From Gemmatimonadaceae bacterium (lineage in GTDB: Bacteria > Gemmatimonadota > Gemmatimonadetes > Gemmatimonadales > Gemmatimonadaceae), in assembly GCA_019637445.1 (NCBI GenBank), contig JAHBVS010000001.1, forward strand, positions 1,151,586 to 1,215,585: DNA of 64,000 nucleotides, written 5' to 3'. The position numbers and the translations under genes were made by a program. This document shows positions 44,300-53,383 of this stretch, piece by piece (the stretch's first letter is position 1; each line of letters opens with the position of its first letter). The notes beneath the pieces are model-generated. The model was not told where the DNA came from. It saw nothing but the letters and a program-made list of their open reading frames with translations, and ran no database searches.

Positions 44300-46303
44300 T
44301 CAAAACACTGGGATGGGTCCGAACCCGAGAAACAGGCGCCGCGCATCCACGCGCAGGGCGGCGGGCTCGGTACCGGCGATGAAGTACTCGAGATAACGAC
44401 GCTCCGCTGGCGTGTCTGGCTCGCTCAGATCGCGCGTGGCGCGGTCCAGCTCCGCCACGACCACCGAGGCCGGCATCTGCCAGTCGCTGGCATTCACCCG
44501 GCTCCATTCCGCCACCATCTGCCCCCAGATCGGCGCGGCCAGCCCGCCGCCGCCCGCACCTGGCGTGATCGTCTTGGGCCGATCGAACCCGAGCCATACC
44601 CCTGCCACCAGGTTGCGCGTCATCCCGATGAACCACACGTCGGTGTTGTCGTCGGTCGTGCCGGTCTTGCCTGCCACCGGCACATCGGCGCTGACGTAAC
44701 GTCGCACGGCGCCGCCGGTGCCGTTGTCCACCGCCTCGCGCATCAGCTGCAGGGTCACGAAGGCCACGGCCGAGTCCATGGCCTGCGGCAGCCAGCGCGT
44801 GTTCTGGCCGTAGATGGCGCGACCCGTGCGATCGGTCACGCGGATCACGAAGCGCGGCTCGACGGGCTGCCCGAGGTTCGCAAACGTGGTGAAGGCCGCC
44901 ACCATGTTGATCGGGCGGACGACGGAGGCGCCGATGGCGCTTGCTGGATAGGGGGCAATCGGCCCGCCCAGCCCCATTCGGCGCGCGAGAGCGATCACCG
45001 AGTCGGCGCCCGCGCGTTGCCACAGCGATACGGCCACGGGATTGCGGCTGCGCGCCAGCGCCGTGCGCATCGAGATCTCACCGAGGAACTCGCCATCCGC
45101 GTTCTTCGGCGAATACACCTGCCGATCATAGGCGATCGTCAGCGCGGTGTCGCCGAGCAGCGTCGTGGGCGGCAGCGAGTCCATCAGCGCCCGCGCGTAC
45201 ACGATCGGCTTGAATGTCGAGCCCGGCTGCCGCTCGGCGTTCGTCGCGCGATTGAAAGGCGCCCACGCGTGGTCTCGGCCGCCGACCAAGGCCAGCACGT
45301 CGCCCGAGCGCGGGTCGAGCGCGACAATCGCACCCTGCAGGACGTCCGTGGAGTTGCCGCGAGTCGCGAGCTTGCGGTGGCGATAGCCGGCGGACTGCTC
45401 AATGGCCAGCGTGCCCTGCGCCAGCGCCGTCTCGGCGGCGCGCTGCAAGCCTGGCTCGAGCGTCGTCTGCACCCGGAATCCGCCCTGCTCCAACGCGATG
45501 CCAGCCGCCTGAAGCTGCTGGCGCACGGCATCGACAAAATACGCGGCGGCCACCGACATCCCGGCATTGGGCGCCACGGTGATGGGCTCGGCGCGGGCGG
45601 CCCGCATCTGTCCTTCCGTGATGTAGCCCTGCTCCTGCATCAGGCCGAGGATCGCGTCGCGCCGATTCTTGTTGCGTGCGGGATAGCGAATCGGGTCGTA
45701 GGTCGCCGGGCCCTTGGGCAGCGAGGCCAGTGACGCCGCCTCAGCGATGCTCAGGTCCCGTGCGGACTTGCCGAAGTAGTGCCGCGCGGCCGATTCGATG
45801 CCATACCAATTGCGACCGAAGTGGATCTGGTTGAGATACGCCTCGAGGATCTGCGCCTTCGAGTAGTGCTTCTCCATCTCCCGCGCCGCGATCTGCTCGC
45901 GCACCTTGCGGCTCAGCGAGCGATCGGAGCGGTCGATGATCTCGGGATGCATGTTGCCGACCAGCTGCTGCGTGATCGTGCTGGCCCCGCGGCTGGCCCC
46001 GAGCAGGTTGTCCTTGATGGCGGCGGCGATGCCCACGACGTCCACGCCGTCGTGCTGGTAGAACCGTCGGTCCTCGACCGCGACGAAGGCCGCGGGCACG
46101 TGGGAGGGCAGCGAGCCGATAGGCACATTGCTGCGCCATTCGCGGCCGATCTCCCCCACGAGGGAGCCGTCGCGCGCATAGACCAACGAGGACTGCGCCG
46201 GGGTGATGATGCGCCAGGGCTCGCCCTGCGGCGCCTGGGCGCGCAGTGCGATGGGGGCGAGGCCCAGGAGAAGGCCCAGCGCCAGGATCCGGGCGGCGTT
46301 CAT
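44300..46303 (-). CDS. Class A penicillin-binding protein (PBP1A-like)
   Basis: A 667-residue bifunctional peptidoglycan synthase. The GT51 glycosyltransferase domain has EDRRFYQHDGVD, RGASTITQQLVGN and QILEAYLNQIHFGRNWYGIE. The transpeptidase domain has SxxK in QPGSTFKP, SxN in ARSRNPVAV and KTG in VAGKTGTTDD. The N-terminal hydrophobic stretch (ARILALGLLLGLAPIALRAQ) ends like a cleavable signal peptide rather than a usual membrane anchor. ATG at 46303 chosen; GTG at 46309 possible. A TAGAAT box lies 12 nt upstream. Divergent from nadE. Confidence 0.93.
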   Translation of the reverse strand: MNAARILALGLLLGLAPIALRAQAPQGEPWRIITPAQSSLVYARDGSLVGEIGREWRSNVPIGSLPSHVPAAFVAVEDRRFYQHDGVDVVGIAAAIKDNLLGASRGASTITQQLVGNMHPEIIDRSDRSLSRKVREQIAAREMEKHYSKAQILEAYLNQIHFGRNWYGIESAARHYFGKSARDLSIAEAASLASLPKGPATYDPIRYPARNKNRRDAILGLMQEQGYITEGQMRAARAEPITVAPNAGMSVAAAYFVDAVRQQLQAAGIALEQGGFRVQTTLEPGLQRAAETALAQGTLAIEQSAGYRHRKLATRGNSTDVLQGAIVALDPRSGDVLALVGGRDHAWAPFNRATNAERQPGSTFKPIVYARALMDSLPPTTLLGDTALTIAYDRQVYSPKNADGEFLGEISMRTALARSRNPVAVSLWQRAGADSVIALARRMGLGGPIAPYPASAIGASVVRPINMVAAFTTFANLGQPVEPRFVIRVTDRTGRAIYGQNTRWLPQAMDSAVAFVTLQLMREAVDNGTGGAVRRYVSADVPVAGKTGTTDDNTDVWFIGMTRNLVAGVWLGFDRPKTITPGAGGGGLAAPIWGQMVAEWSRVNASDWQMPASVVVAELDRATRDLSEPDTPAERRYLEYFIAGTEPAALRVDARRLFLGFGPIPVF

Positions 46304-46315
46304 CGGCACGATTGC

Positions 46316-46321
46316 ATTCTA
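46316..46321 (-). promoter_or_regulatory. Candidate -10 box TAGAAT for the PBP gene
   Basis: On the minus strand TAGAAT lies 12 nt before the ATG, giving a very short leader. Related in sequence to the TAGATT boxes found before several other genes here. Inferred. Confidence 0.35.
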
Positions 46322-46383
46322 CACAGGGAGGGCGTCGGCGGCGCCGCTCGCCCCCTGCGGGGTAGCGTGGCAACTTTCTGGGA

Positions 46384-48228
46384 ATGCTGACCATCGCCGT
46401 CCCGCAGTTCCGGCCCCGCAAGGGTGACGTCTCCGGCAACCTCGACCGAATCGCCGCGCTCATTGGTGAGGCCGCAGCGCTGCGGCCGGCTCCGCAGTTG
46501 GTGGTCTTCGCCGAGACCGTGCTGTCGGGTTACTTCGTCGAGGGTGGCGTGCGCGAGCTCGCCGTTGATGCGGATCACTTGGTGGCCGAGCTCACGCGTC
46601 GCCTTGGCGGGACCTCCAGCCAACTGCCGGCGATGGACGTGGTCCTCGGGTTCTACGAGACGCACGGCGGCACACCGTACAACAGTGCGGCCTGCATTGC
46701 CATCGGGGGCGGCGCCGCGCCGCGGCTGCTGCATCTGCATCGCAAGAACTTCCTGCCGACGTACGGGCTGTTCGACGAGGAGCGCTTCGTGGACCGTGGC
46801 TTTGGCGTCGCGGCCTTCGACACGCGCTTCGGGCGCGCGGCGATCCTCATCTGCGAGGATGCCTGGCACTCGCTGACGGGCACTATCGCGGCGCTGGATG
46901 GGGCCCAGGTGGTGTGCGTGGTGGCGGCTGCGCCGGCGCGCGGCGCCTCGCCGCGCGAGGACGGATCGAGCCCTGGCAGCGTGGTGCGCTGGGAGCGCCT
47001 CGTACGCGACATCGCCGAGGAGCACGGCGTGTTCTGCGTGCTGGCAAACCTCGTCGGAAGCGAAGGCGGCCGCATGTTCCAGGGCGGCTCGATGGTCGTG
47101 GGCCCTGCCGGCGACGTACGTGTGCGGGCGCCGGTATTCGAGGAGGCGATGCTCACGGCGAGCGTGGACCTAGGCGACATCAGACGGGTGCGCTCGGACC
47201 TACCGTTGCTGGCGGACCTGCGCACGGCCCTGCCTTTCCTGCGCAAGGAGTTGGACCGGGCGCTGGGGCTGTTGCCGTCGACAGATGCCGTGGGCCGACG
47301 GGCCGACAGCGCGCCGACGGCGCTGGCTGATGCGAGCGACCACGCGCCAACCGCTCCCTTGGCGAGCGTCGGGACGCTGCCCGTGGTGAGCGGCGGCCTG
47401 ACGGCGCACGGCACGCCGCCTTCGCTGGACATCGACGCCGCGTTGGTGGAGCGCTGGTTGATTGCCTTCCTGCGCGACGAGTTCCAGCGTCGCGGCTTCC
47501 GCAAGGCGATTGTCGGCGTGTCTGGCGGCGTGGACTCGGCGGTGGTCGCCACGCTCGCGGCGCGCGCGCTGGGCAAGGAGAACGTGGTCGGGGTGCGGAT
47601 GCCCTACAAGGCGTCGAGCGCGGACTCGCTCGCGCACGCGCAACTCTTGATGGACGGCATCGGCATCGAGCAGCGGACGCTGGAAATCACTGACGCGGTG
47701 GACGGCTATCTGGCGCACGAGCCGGACGCCGACGCCGCGCGGCGCGGCAACGTGATGGCCCGCACGCGGATGATCACGTTGTTCGACCTGTCCGCAAGGT
47801 ACGGCGCGCTGCCGCTGGGCACCGGCAACAAGAGCGAGCGCCTGCTGGGCTATTTCACCTGGCACGCGGACGACTCGCCGCCCGTGAATCCAATCGGCGA
47901 CCTGTTCAAGACACAGGTCTGGGAGTTGGCGCGGTTCATCGGCGTGCCCGAGGAGATCGTGAAGAAGCCAGCCAGCGCCGATCTCATCGAGGGGCAGACG
48001 GATGAAGGCGACTTCGGCGTGTCGTACGCGGTGGCAGACGAGATCCTGAACTGGCTGTTGCACGGCTGGTCGCGCGAGGAGCTGCTTGCGCGGGGGATGG
48101 GCGCCGAGGCGCTGCGGCTGGTGACGAAGCGACTGGACTCGACGCATTGGAAGCGCAAACTGCCGACCGTGGCGATGGTCAGTGCGGCAGCAATCGGCGA
48201 GTCGTATCTACGGCCGGTGGACTACTGA
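46384..48228 (+). CDS. nadE: Glutamine-dependent NAD+ synthetase
   Basis: A 614-residue fusion of a nitrilase-type glutaminase and an NAD synthetase. Glutaminase triad: Glu44 in FAETVLSGY, Lys in LHRKNFLPTYG, Cys in ILICEDAWH. The synthetase half starts near residue 355 with the PP-loop GVSGGVDSAVVA, followed by LGTGNKSERLLGYFTWHADD. It makes NAD+ from deamido-NAD+, ATP and glutamine-derived ammonia. A Ser/Ala-rich linker of about 60 residues separates the halves. Confidence 0.94.
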   Translation: MLTIAVPQFRPRKGDVSGNLDRIAALIGEAAALRPAPQLVVFAETVLSGYFVEGGVRELAVDADHLVAELTRRLGGTSSQLPAMDVVLGFYETHGGTPYNSAACIAIGGGAAPRLLHLHRKNFLPTYGLFDEERFVDRGFGVAAFDTRFGRAAILICEDAWHSLTGTIAALDGAQVVCVVAAAPARGASPREDGSSPGSVVRWERLVRDIAEEHGVFCVLANLVGSEGGRMFQGGSMVVGPAGDVRVRAPVFEEAMLTASVDLGDIRRVRSDLPLLADLRTALPFLRKELDRALGLLPSTDAVGRRADSAPTALADASDHAPTAPLASVGTLPVVSGGLTAHGTPPSLDIDAALVERWLIAFLRDEFQRRGFRKAIVGVSGGVDSAVVATLAARALGKENVVGVRMPYKASSADSLAHAQLLMDGIGIEQRTLEITDAVDGYLAHEPDADAARRGNVMARTRMITLFDLSARYGALPLGTGNKSERLLGYFTWHADDSPPVNPIGDLFKTQVWELARFIGVPEEIVKKPASADLIEGQTDEGDFGVSYAVADEILNWLLHGWSREELLARGMGAEALRLVTKRLDSTHWKRKLPTVAMVSAAAIGESYLRPVDY

Positions 48229-48273
48229 GGCTGCGCAAGAATCGGGTCGCCACCGGTATTCGGAGGGCTTAGC

Positions 48274-49146
48274 ATGCGTCCATCACCCAGCAGGAGACGA
48301 TCCGTGGACGTGGCAACCCTCAGTGCAGACTATGCGCGCATCGAGCGCGCAATCCGATACCTCGACCGCGATCCGGTCGCGCAGCCGTCATTGGGCGACG
48401 TCGCCGCGCACGTCGGACTCAGCGAGTCCCACTTTCAGCGCATGTTCACGCGCTGGGCCGGGATCAGCCCCAAGCGTTTCGTGCAGCACCGTACGGCGGA
48501 GACGGTGAAGCGGATGCTGCGCGAGCGTCGGCCGGTGTTGGAGGCGAGCTACGCGGCCGGGCTATCGGGCCCGGGTCGGCTGCACGACTTGATCGTGAAC
48601 GCCGAGGCGGTGACGCCTGGTGAGTATCAACGTGGCGGGTTTGGCGTGACGGTGCGCTACGGCTTCCATCCGACGCCGTTCGGCGAGTCCTTGCTGGCGG
48701 TCACGGCGCGCGGGCTCTGCCATTTGGCCTTCGTGGCACCGGTCTCGCGGAAGCAGGCGCTGGCGCGCCTGGAGCACGATTGGCCCTTGGCCACCTTGGT
48801 GGCCGACCAGGACGCCACACGCGAGGCGGCGGCCAAGGCCTTCCCGCCCCCGGGAAGTTCGGCGGTTCCAGCGCTCGCGATTCACGTGAAGGGCACGAAC
48901 TTCCAGTTGAAGGTCTGGCGCGCGTTGCTGGAGATTCCGCCCGGCGAGGTCACGACCTACGGGGCGATTGCCACCCGGCTTGGCGACCCCAAGGCGTCAC
49001 GGGCCGTGGGCAGCGCGGTGGGCAGCAACCCCGTGAGCTATTTGATTCCCTGCCATCGCGTGATTCGCGCCAGCGGCGAGCTGGGTGGGTATGCGTGGGG
49101 CGTGGATCGGAAGCGGGTGATGCTGGCGGCGGAAGCGCTGAGATAG
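48274..49146 (+). CDS. Ada-like AraC/O6-alkylguanine-DNA methyltransferase fusion
   Basis: A 290-residue protein. An AraC helix-turn-helix domain (PSLGDVAAHVGLSESHFQRM, FTRWAGISPKRFVQH) is fused to an alkylguanine transferase domain: FQLKVWRALLEIPPGEVTTY, RAVGSAVGSNPVSYLIPCHR (acceptor Cys in PCHRV), GGYAWGVDRK. The N-terminal zinc/phosphotriester-accepting module of E. coli Ada is absent, so methyl-phosphotriester activation is not expected. It repairs O6-methylguanine and may regulate by another route. GGAGGG lies 6 nt before the ATG. Confidence 0.92.
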   Translation: MRPSPSRRRSVDVATLSADYARIERAIRYLDRDPVAQPSLGDVAAHVGLSESHFQRMFTRWAGISPKRFVQHRTAETVKRMLRERRPVLEASYAAGLSGPGRLHDLIVNAEAVTPGEYQRGGFGVTVRYGFHPTPFGESLLAVTARGLCHLAFVAPVSRKQALARLEHDWPLATLVADQDATREAAAKAFPPPGSSAVPALAIHVKGTNFQLKVWRALLEIPPGEVTTYGAIATRLGDPKASRAVGSAVGSNPVSYLIPCHRVIRASGELGGYAWGVDRKRVMLAAEALR

Positions 49147-49148
49147 AC

Positions 49149-49245
49149 GACGGAGGACGAAGGTGGTATGACGAAGGCGAACGGCGATGCGGAGCCAAGC
49201 TCCACATCGCCGTTCGCCGTTTTCTTTCGTCCTTCGTCCTCCGTC
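49149..49245. terminator. Long hairpin between convergent genes (GGAGGACG family)
   Basis: Outer arms ACGGAGGACGAAGG / CCTTCGTCCTCCGT enclose inner arms GGCGAACGGCGATG / CATCGCCGTTCGCC and a GGAG/CTCC tip. It starts three bases after the Ada-like stop and ends 13 nt before the HNH stop. It shares the 14-mer ACGGAGGACGAAGG with the 25525 repeat. Probable bidirectional terminator and member of the dispersed family. Confidence 0.7.
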
Positions 49246-49257
49246 TCCCTCTGATTG

Positions 49258-49662
49258 CTACGCGGCTTGTGCGTAGTACAGACTCACCGCCCGCCGCGCC
49301 CCGCGCTTGAGCTGCCGATGCACCGCGCGCGCGTAGCGCATGAAGTTCTGGCCGGCGACGGGGAAGCGTGCGAAGAACTCCGTGGGGAGCATCGCGCCCT
49401 TGCGTTGGTTACAGGCCCGGCACGCGGCGACGAGGTTGCCCGGATGGTGCGAGCCGCCGCGCGAGAGGGGGATTACATGATCCAGGGTAGCGTTTTCGAG
49501 ACCCAGTGCGGTTCCGCAATAAACGCAGCGACGTCCACAGTCCCGGAAGGTTGCCCGCTTGACCTGACGCTTGTGCTGCTGGTGCAGCACGCGGCGAGCG
49601 TTGCGGGATAGCCCGCGCGGGGAGCGGGCGAGAGCGAAGTGGTGGACGCCCCGATGTGACAT
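49258..49662 (-). CDS. HNH endonuclease
   Basis: A 134-residue protein with an HNH nuclease fold: C-x2-C in RRCVYCG, the catalytic LDHVIPLSRGGSHHPGNLVA, and a second C-x2-C in ACRACNQRKG. Basic flanks (RRVLHQQHKRQVKRATF; RQLKRGARRAVSLYY) would bind DNA. There is no RuvC or Cas9/IscB-like domain and no adjacent methylase, so it is a stand-alone HNH of unknown role, often linked to mobile DNA or repair. A 10-bp hairpin lies 22 nt upstream of its start. Confidence 0.85.
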   Translation of the reverse strand: MSHRGVHHFALARSPRGLSRNARRVLHQQHKRQVKRATFRDCGRRCVYCGTALGLENATLDHVIPLSRGGSHHPGNLVAACRACNQRKGAMLPTEFFARFPVAGQNFMRYARAVHRQLKRGARRAVSLYYAQAA

Positions 49663-49683
49663 CGAACCTCGCCAGAAATGACG

Positions 49684-49720
49684 ACACCCCGCAGCAGGCC
49701 TGGTTGCCCGTGCGGGGTGT
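49684..49720 (-). other. Hairpin in the HNH gene leader
   Basis: Perfect 10-bp arms ACACCCCGCA/TGCGGGGTGT with a 17-nt loop, 22 nt upstream of the HNH start codon on its coding strand. It may attenuate transcription or be a structured leader. No known RNA family recognised. Confidence 0.5.
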
Positions 49721-50040
49721 GATCAGTGAGCGGGAGACTCCACGTGGCGGTCGGTGTCTCCGACCGGAGCCAGTGAGATTGGAACGGCTGTGCAAAGGTG
49801 CCGATCACGAGCCTCCCGATGCGGGGTCGTACGTGTGAGCAGTCCAGACCCCGTTGCCTGGTGGACGCGCGGGATTGTTCACCGCAACGTGATTCCGCGC
49901 AAGAGATTTGGGGAAAGTCGAAGATTTGTGATATCTCGAATTCTGGATGCGGAGCTGCACGGACGCAGAGGGAAACGGGGGAATGCGGAAGGCGGAATGC
50001 AGAGTCATGCACGCGCTGGGTGCGGCACACGCGCATCGTC

Positions 50041-50137
50041 GATGCGGGATGCGGGGTGTGGGATGCGGGGTGCGGGATGCGGTGGGCCGGCCGAACGGCC
50101 GGCCCCCTTTCATCCTCCATCCTCCATCCGCCGTCTG
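50041..50137. repeat. Tandem words, GC palindrome and dispersed repeat copy
   Basis: Three elements in a row: near-tandem GGGATGCGGGG units (50041-50083), a GGGCCGGCC-GAAC-GGCCGGCCC palindrome (50084-50105), and CATCCTCCATCCTCCATCC (50112-50130) running into GCCGTC. The reverse complement of the last part matches 25525-25549 in 23 of 25 positions. Confidence 0.65.
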
Positions 50138-50216
50138 AAGGGGACTATCTTTCCCCAGTCCGAACTCACTGAGCGGCAGCGTCTCCGCCGCCCACGCCCC
50201 GTCAGCCCCTCATCCC

Positions 50217-52325
50217 ATGGCCACCTCCGCCAAGGCCCGTCGCGTCACCCACGGCCTCACGAAGGACCAACTGATCGCCGCCTACCGCACCATGCTCCTG
50301 TCGCGCGCCATCGACGACAAGGAGATCCAGCTCAAGCGGCAGAACAAGATCTTCTTCCAGATCTCTGGCGCTGGGCACGAGGCCGTGCTCACGGCAGCGG
50401 GGATGGTCCTGAAGCCGGGCCACGACTGGTTCTATATGTATTACCGCGACCGCGCACTCTGCCTGCAGCTGGGCATGACGCCGGCCGAGATGCTCTACTC
50501 CGCCGTTGGCGCGGCCATCGACCCCAACTCTGGCGGGCGCCAGATGCCGTCGCACTGGGGGCACAAGAAGCTCAACATCGTTTCCACTTCCTCGCCCACG
50601 GGCACGCAGTTCCTGCAGGCGGTCGGATCGGCCGAGGCGTCGCTGCGCGCGAAGACGCTGGGTCTCACCGACGGCTTCGGCGATGACGAGGTGGTCTTCG
50701 TCTCCACGGGCGACGGCACCACCTCCGAGGGTGAGTTCTGGGAGTCGCTCAACTCCGCATCAAATCTCAAGGCGCCGGTCGTTTACCTCGTCGAGGACAA
50801 CGGCTACGCCATCTCGGTGCCGGTCGAGGTCAATACCGCAGGCGGCTCGATCTCCAAGCTGGTGTCGTCGTTCCCCGGGCTGTTCGTACAGGAAGTCGAC
50901 GGCTGCGACCTGCTCGCCTCGTATGACGCGATGCAGAAGGCCGTCGACTACGCGCGCAAGCGGAAGGGGCCTGCGCTCGTGCACGCCAAGGTGATTCGCC
51001 CGTACTCGCACTCGCTCTCCGACGACGAGGTGATGTATCGCCCGGAAGAGGAGCGCAACGCGGACGCCGAGCGCGATCCGCTCACCACCTTCCCCAAGTG
51101 GCTGGTCGACGAAGGCCACATCACCGAGGAAGGCATCGCGGCCATCCAGGAAGAAGTGAAGGCCCTTGTGCTGGAGGCCACGGACGACGCGCTGGAGCAG
51201 CCGCAGCCCGACCCCTCGACGGTGCACTTCGGCGTCTACTCGCCGGACGTCGACCCCACCGGCGAGCAGTTCGATACCGAGGACGATCCGAAGTTCGAGG
51301 GTGACCCGACCACGATGGTCGACCTCCTCAACGCCTGCATGAAGGACGAGATGCGGCGCGACGAGCGCATCGTCGTCTTCGGCGAGGACGTCGCTGACGT
51401 CTCGCGTGAGCAGTACCTCGGCAAGGTCAAGGGTAAGGGCGGTGTCTTCAAGGTGACGTGGGGCCTGCAGAAGGAATTCGGCGGCACGCGCGTGTTCAAC
51501 TCGCCGCTGGCCGAGGCGAACATCATTGGCCGTGCAATCGGCATGGCGCTGCGCGGGTTCAAGCCGGTGGTCGAGATCCAGTTCTTCGACTACATCTGGC
51601 CGGCCTACATGCAGCTGCGCGACGAGCTCGCGACGATGCGCTGGCGCTCGAACAACATGTTCGCCGCGCCGATGGTCGTGCGCACGACCTACGGCGGCTA
51701 CATCCGCGGTGCCATCTACCACTCGCAGACCGGCGCCTCGCTGTTCACGCACTGCCCGGGCCTGCGCGTGGTCTGCCCGAGCAACGCGCTCGACGCGAAC
51801 GGCCTGCTGCGTACGGCCATCCGCTCCGAGGATCCGGTGATCTTCCTCGAGCACAAGCACCTCTATCGCCAGACCTACAACAAGGCACCGAACCCGGGGC
51901 CGAACTTCATGATCCCCTTCGGCAAGGCGAAGGTCGTGAAGGAAGGCTCCGACGTCACGGTCGTGACCTACGGCGCGACGGTTCAGCGCGCGCTGGTGGC
52001 GGCGCGGCAGGTCGAGGAGGAGAAGGGGCTGTCGGTGGAGGTCATCGACCTGCGCACGCTCTCGCCTTGGGACCAGGAGACGGTCTACAACTCGGTGAAG
52101 AAGACCTCGCGCGTCATCGTGGCTTACGAGGATTCGATCTCGTGGGGCGTGGGCGCCGAAATCGCCGCCCGCATTGCCGACGACTGCTTTGCCTGGCTCG
52201 ATGCGCCGGTGAAGCGCGTGGCATCCACGGACACGTTTGTCGGCTACGCGCCGAGCCTCGAAGATGCGATCCTGCCGCAGGTCAGCACCTTCGTGGCGGC
52301 GTATGAGGAGATCGCGGGATTCTGA
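50217..52325 (+). CDS. Branched-chain 2-oxoacid dehydrogenase E1, fused alpha-beta
   Basis: A 702-residue thiamine-diphosphate enzyme carrying E1-alpha (about residues 15-335) and E1-beta (about 360-702) in one chain; many bacteria encode these separately. The alpha part has the TPP/Mg motif [19 protein letters not shown] and [13 protein letters not shown], plus the [18 protein letters not shown] region. The beta part has [30 protein letters not shown] and [14 protein letters not shown]. It oxidatively decarboxylates branched-chain 2-oxoacids, feeding an E2/E3 not found here. A 33-nt hairpin follows the gene. Confidence 0.92.
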   Translation: MATSAKARRVTHGLTKDQLIAAYRTMLLSRAIDDKEIQLKRQNKIFFQISGAGHEAVLTAAGMVLKPGHDWFYMYYRDRALCLQLGMTPAEMLYSAVGAAIDPNSGGRQMPSHWGHKKLNIVSTSSPTGTQFLQAVGSAEASLRAKTLGLTDGFGDDEVVFVSTGDGTTSEGEFWESLNSASNLKAPVVYLVEDNGYAISVPVEVNTAGGSISKLVSSFPGLFVQEVDGCDLLASYDAMQKAVDYARKRKGPALVHAKVIRPYSHSLSDDEVMYRPEEERNADAERDPLTTFPKWLVDEGHITEEGIAAIQEEVKALVLEATDDALEQPQPDPSTVHFGVYSPDVDPTGEQFDTEDDPKFEGDPTTMVDLLNACMKDEMRRDERIVVFGEDVADVSREQYLGKVKGKGGVFKVTWGLQKEFGGTRVFNSPLAEANIIGRAIGMALRGFKPVVEIQFFDYIWPAYMQLRDELATMRWRSNNMFAAPMVVRTTYGGYIRGAIYHSQTGASLFTHCPGLRVVCPSNALDANGLLRTAIRSEDPVIFLEHKHLYRQTYNKAPNPGPNFMIPFGKAKVVKEGSDVTVVTYGATVQRALVAARQVEEEKGLSVEVIDLRTLSPWDQETVYNSVKKTSRVIVAYEDSISWGVGAEIAARIADDCFAWLDAPVKRVASTDTFVGYAPSLEDAILPQVSTFVAAYEEIAGF

Positions 52326-52388
52326 CGGCGGGATCGTGCAGCGTGAACGATTGACGGGCGATCCTCCTTCGCGCGTCTGGATGGACTG

Positions 52389-52421
52389 GCGAACGGCTGT
52401 CGGGCTCCGGCAGCCGTTCGC
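52389..52421 (+). terminator. Stem-loop terminator after the E1 gene
   Basis: GCGAACGGCTGTCGG - GCT - CCGGCAGCCGTTCGC forms about 15 pairs including one U-G, 64 nt after the stop. No U tract follows. Confidence 0.65.
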
Positions 52422-52454
52422 GCATCCAAGGGTGACTGCAACCACGAGGCACCC

Positions 52455-53339
52455 GTGTCCGCCACTACTGCTGAACTGCCGATCCTTGCCCGTCCGATTC
52501 CGACCGTGCTGACCGAAGACTGCGCGCGCTCGCTTACGATCGCCACGGAGGACGGCTACTCCCTGGCCGCCACGCTCTGGACTGCGCCGCAGTCACGCGC
52601 GGTTGCATTGATTGCGCCGGCGACGGGCGTCCCGCACGGGTTCTACCGACGCTTCGCCCGGCATCTCAACGCGGGCGGCCTCGATGTGCTGTCGTTTGAC
52701 TACCGCGGCATGTCCGCATCGCGTGGGCCGCGCAGCATGCGTGATCCGGGACTCACGATGTGGAACTGGGGCACGCGCGATCTTGTGGCGGCGATCGCGG
52801 AGGCCGAACGGCTCGCGGCGGGGCGACCACTGGTCTACGTCGGACATTCGTTTGGTGGCCAGGCGTTGGGACTGGCGTCGAACGCCTCGCGTGTCGAGCG
52901 CGCGCTCTTTGTCGGATCGCAGCACGGGTGGATGGGGCACTGGCCCTGGCACCAGCGTGCCCTGTTGGCATTCCTCTGGAAGCTTGCCCTGCCGGCTACC
53001 ACGCGGCTGTTCGGGCGATTCCCATCCTCGCTCTTCGGCATGGGCGAGAGCCTGCCCCGCGAGGTCGCCTTGCAGTGGGCCTCTTGGTGCTCGCGCCGCG
53101 AGCACCTCGGCGCGTGGGAAGGCCACGCCGACCTGCGTCTCCCGATCCTCTCGTTGAGTTTCGACGATGACTTCTTCGCGCCACGGATCGCCACGGCAGC
53201 GCTGTTGCGCGAGTACGCATCGGCCGATGTGGAGCACCGACACTTTCCCGCCGAGGGACTCGGGCACTTCGGGTTCTTCCGTGGCGGACGGGTGCTCGCG
53301 CTCTGGGATGACGCCGTGCGGTTTCTGCAGGCACCCTAG
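52455..53339 (+). CDS. Alpha/beta hydrolase (serine-aminopeptidase-like)
   Basis: A 294-residue predicted hydrolase. ALIAPATGVPHGFYRRFARH gives the oxyanion region, YVGHSFGGQALG the nucleophile Ser, LSLSFDDDFFAP the acid and GLGHFGFFR the His. The short insert with GMSASRGPRSMRDPGLTMWN and the WHQRALLAFLWK cap resemble the COG4757 group of uncharacterised hydrolases. GTG start; no strong Shine-Dalgarno. Single gene between the E1 terminator and the TonB receptor. Confidence 0.8.
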   Translation: MSATTAELPILARPIPTVLTEDCARSLTIATEDGYSLAATLWTAPQSRAVALIAPATGVPHGFYRRFARHLNAGGLDVLSFDYRGMSASRGPRSMRDPGLTMWNWGTRDLVAAIAEAERLAAGRPLVYVGHSFGGQALGLASNASRVERALFVGSQHGWMGHWPWHQRALLAFLWKLALPATTRLFGRFPSSLFGMGESLPREVALQWASWCSRREHLGAWEGHADLRLPILSLSFDDDFFAPRIATAALLREYASADVEHRHFPAEGLGHFGFFRGGRVLALWDDAVRFLQAP

Positions 53340-53383
53340 CGCGCGCCGCTCAGCATTCAGGAGGCCGCGACCGTAGAGAGTCC

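Larger units (their letters stand above)
49663..50216. other. 554-nt intergenic region with hairpins and word repeats
   Basis: No convincing gene. From left: a 10-bp inverted repeat (ACACCCCGCA/TGCGGGGTGT, 49684-49720); GGAGAC/GTCTCC arms at 49734-49763; an AT-richer stretch near 49900-49950 (GATTTGTGATATCTCG) that may hold a promoter; tandem GGGATGCGGGGTGC-type units at 50041-50083; a 10-bp GGGCCGGCCG palindrome (50084-50105) followed by CCCTTTC; and the TCCTCCATCCGCCGTC repeat ending at 50137. Open frames here arise from the tandem words. Confidence 0.6.

Noticed and set aside
49258..49720. IscB/HEARO-type guide RNA plus nuclease
   Set aside because: The HNH protein is only 134 residues with no RuvC or bridge-helix region, and the upstream hairpins do not match a structure I recognise.
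49473..50120. Minus-strand frame of 215 codons upstream of the HNH gene
   Set aside because: Its HPASHTPHPAS-type repeats come from the GGGATGCGGG tandem DNA words, so it is repeat noise, not a gene.
50760..52445. A 561-codon antisense frame over the E1 gene
   Set aside because: Shadow of a well-conserved fused E1; composition rich in Arg/Val/Asp repeats and no motif.
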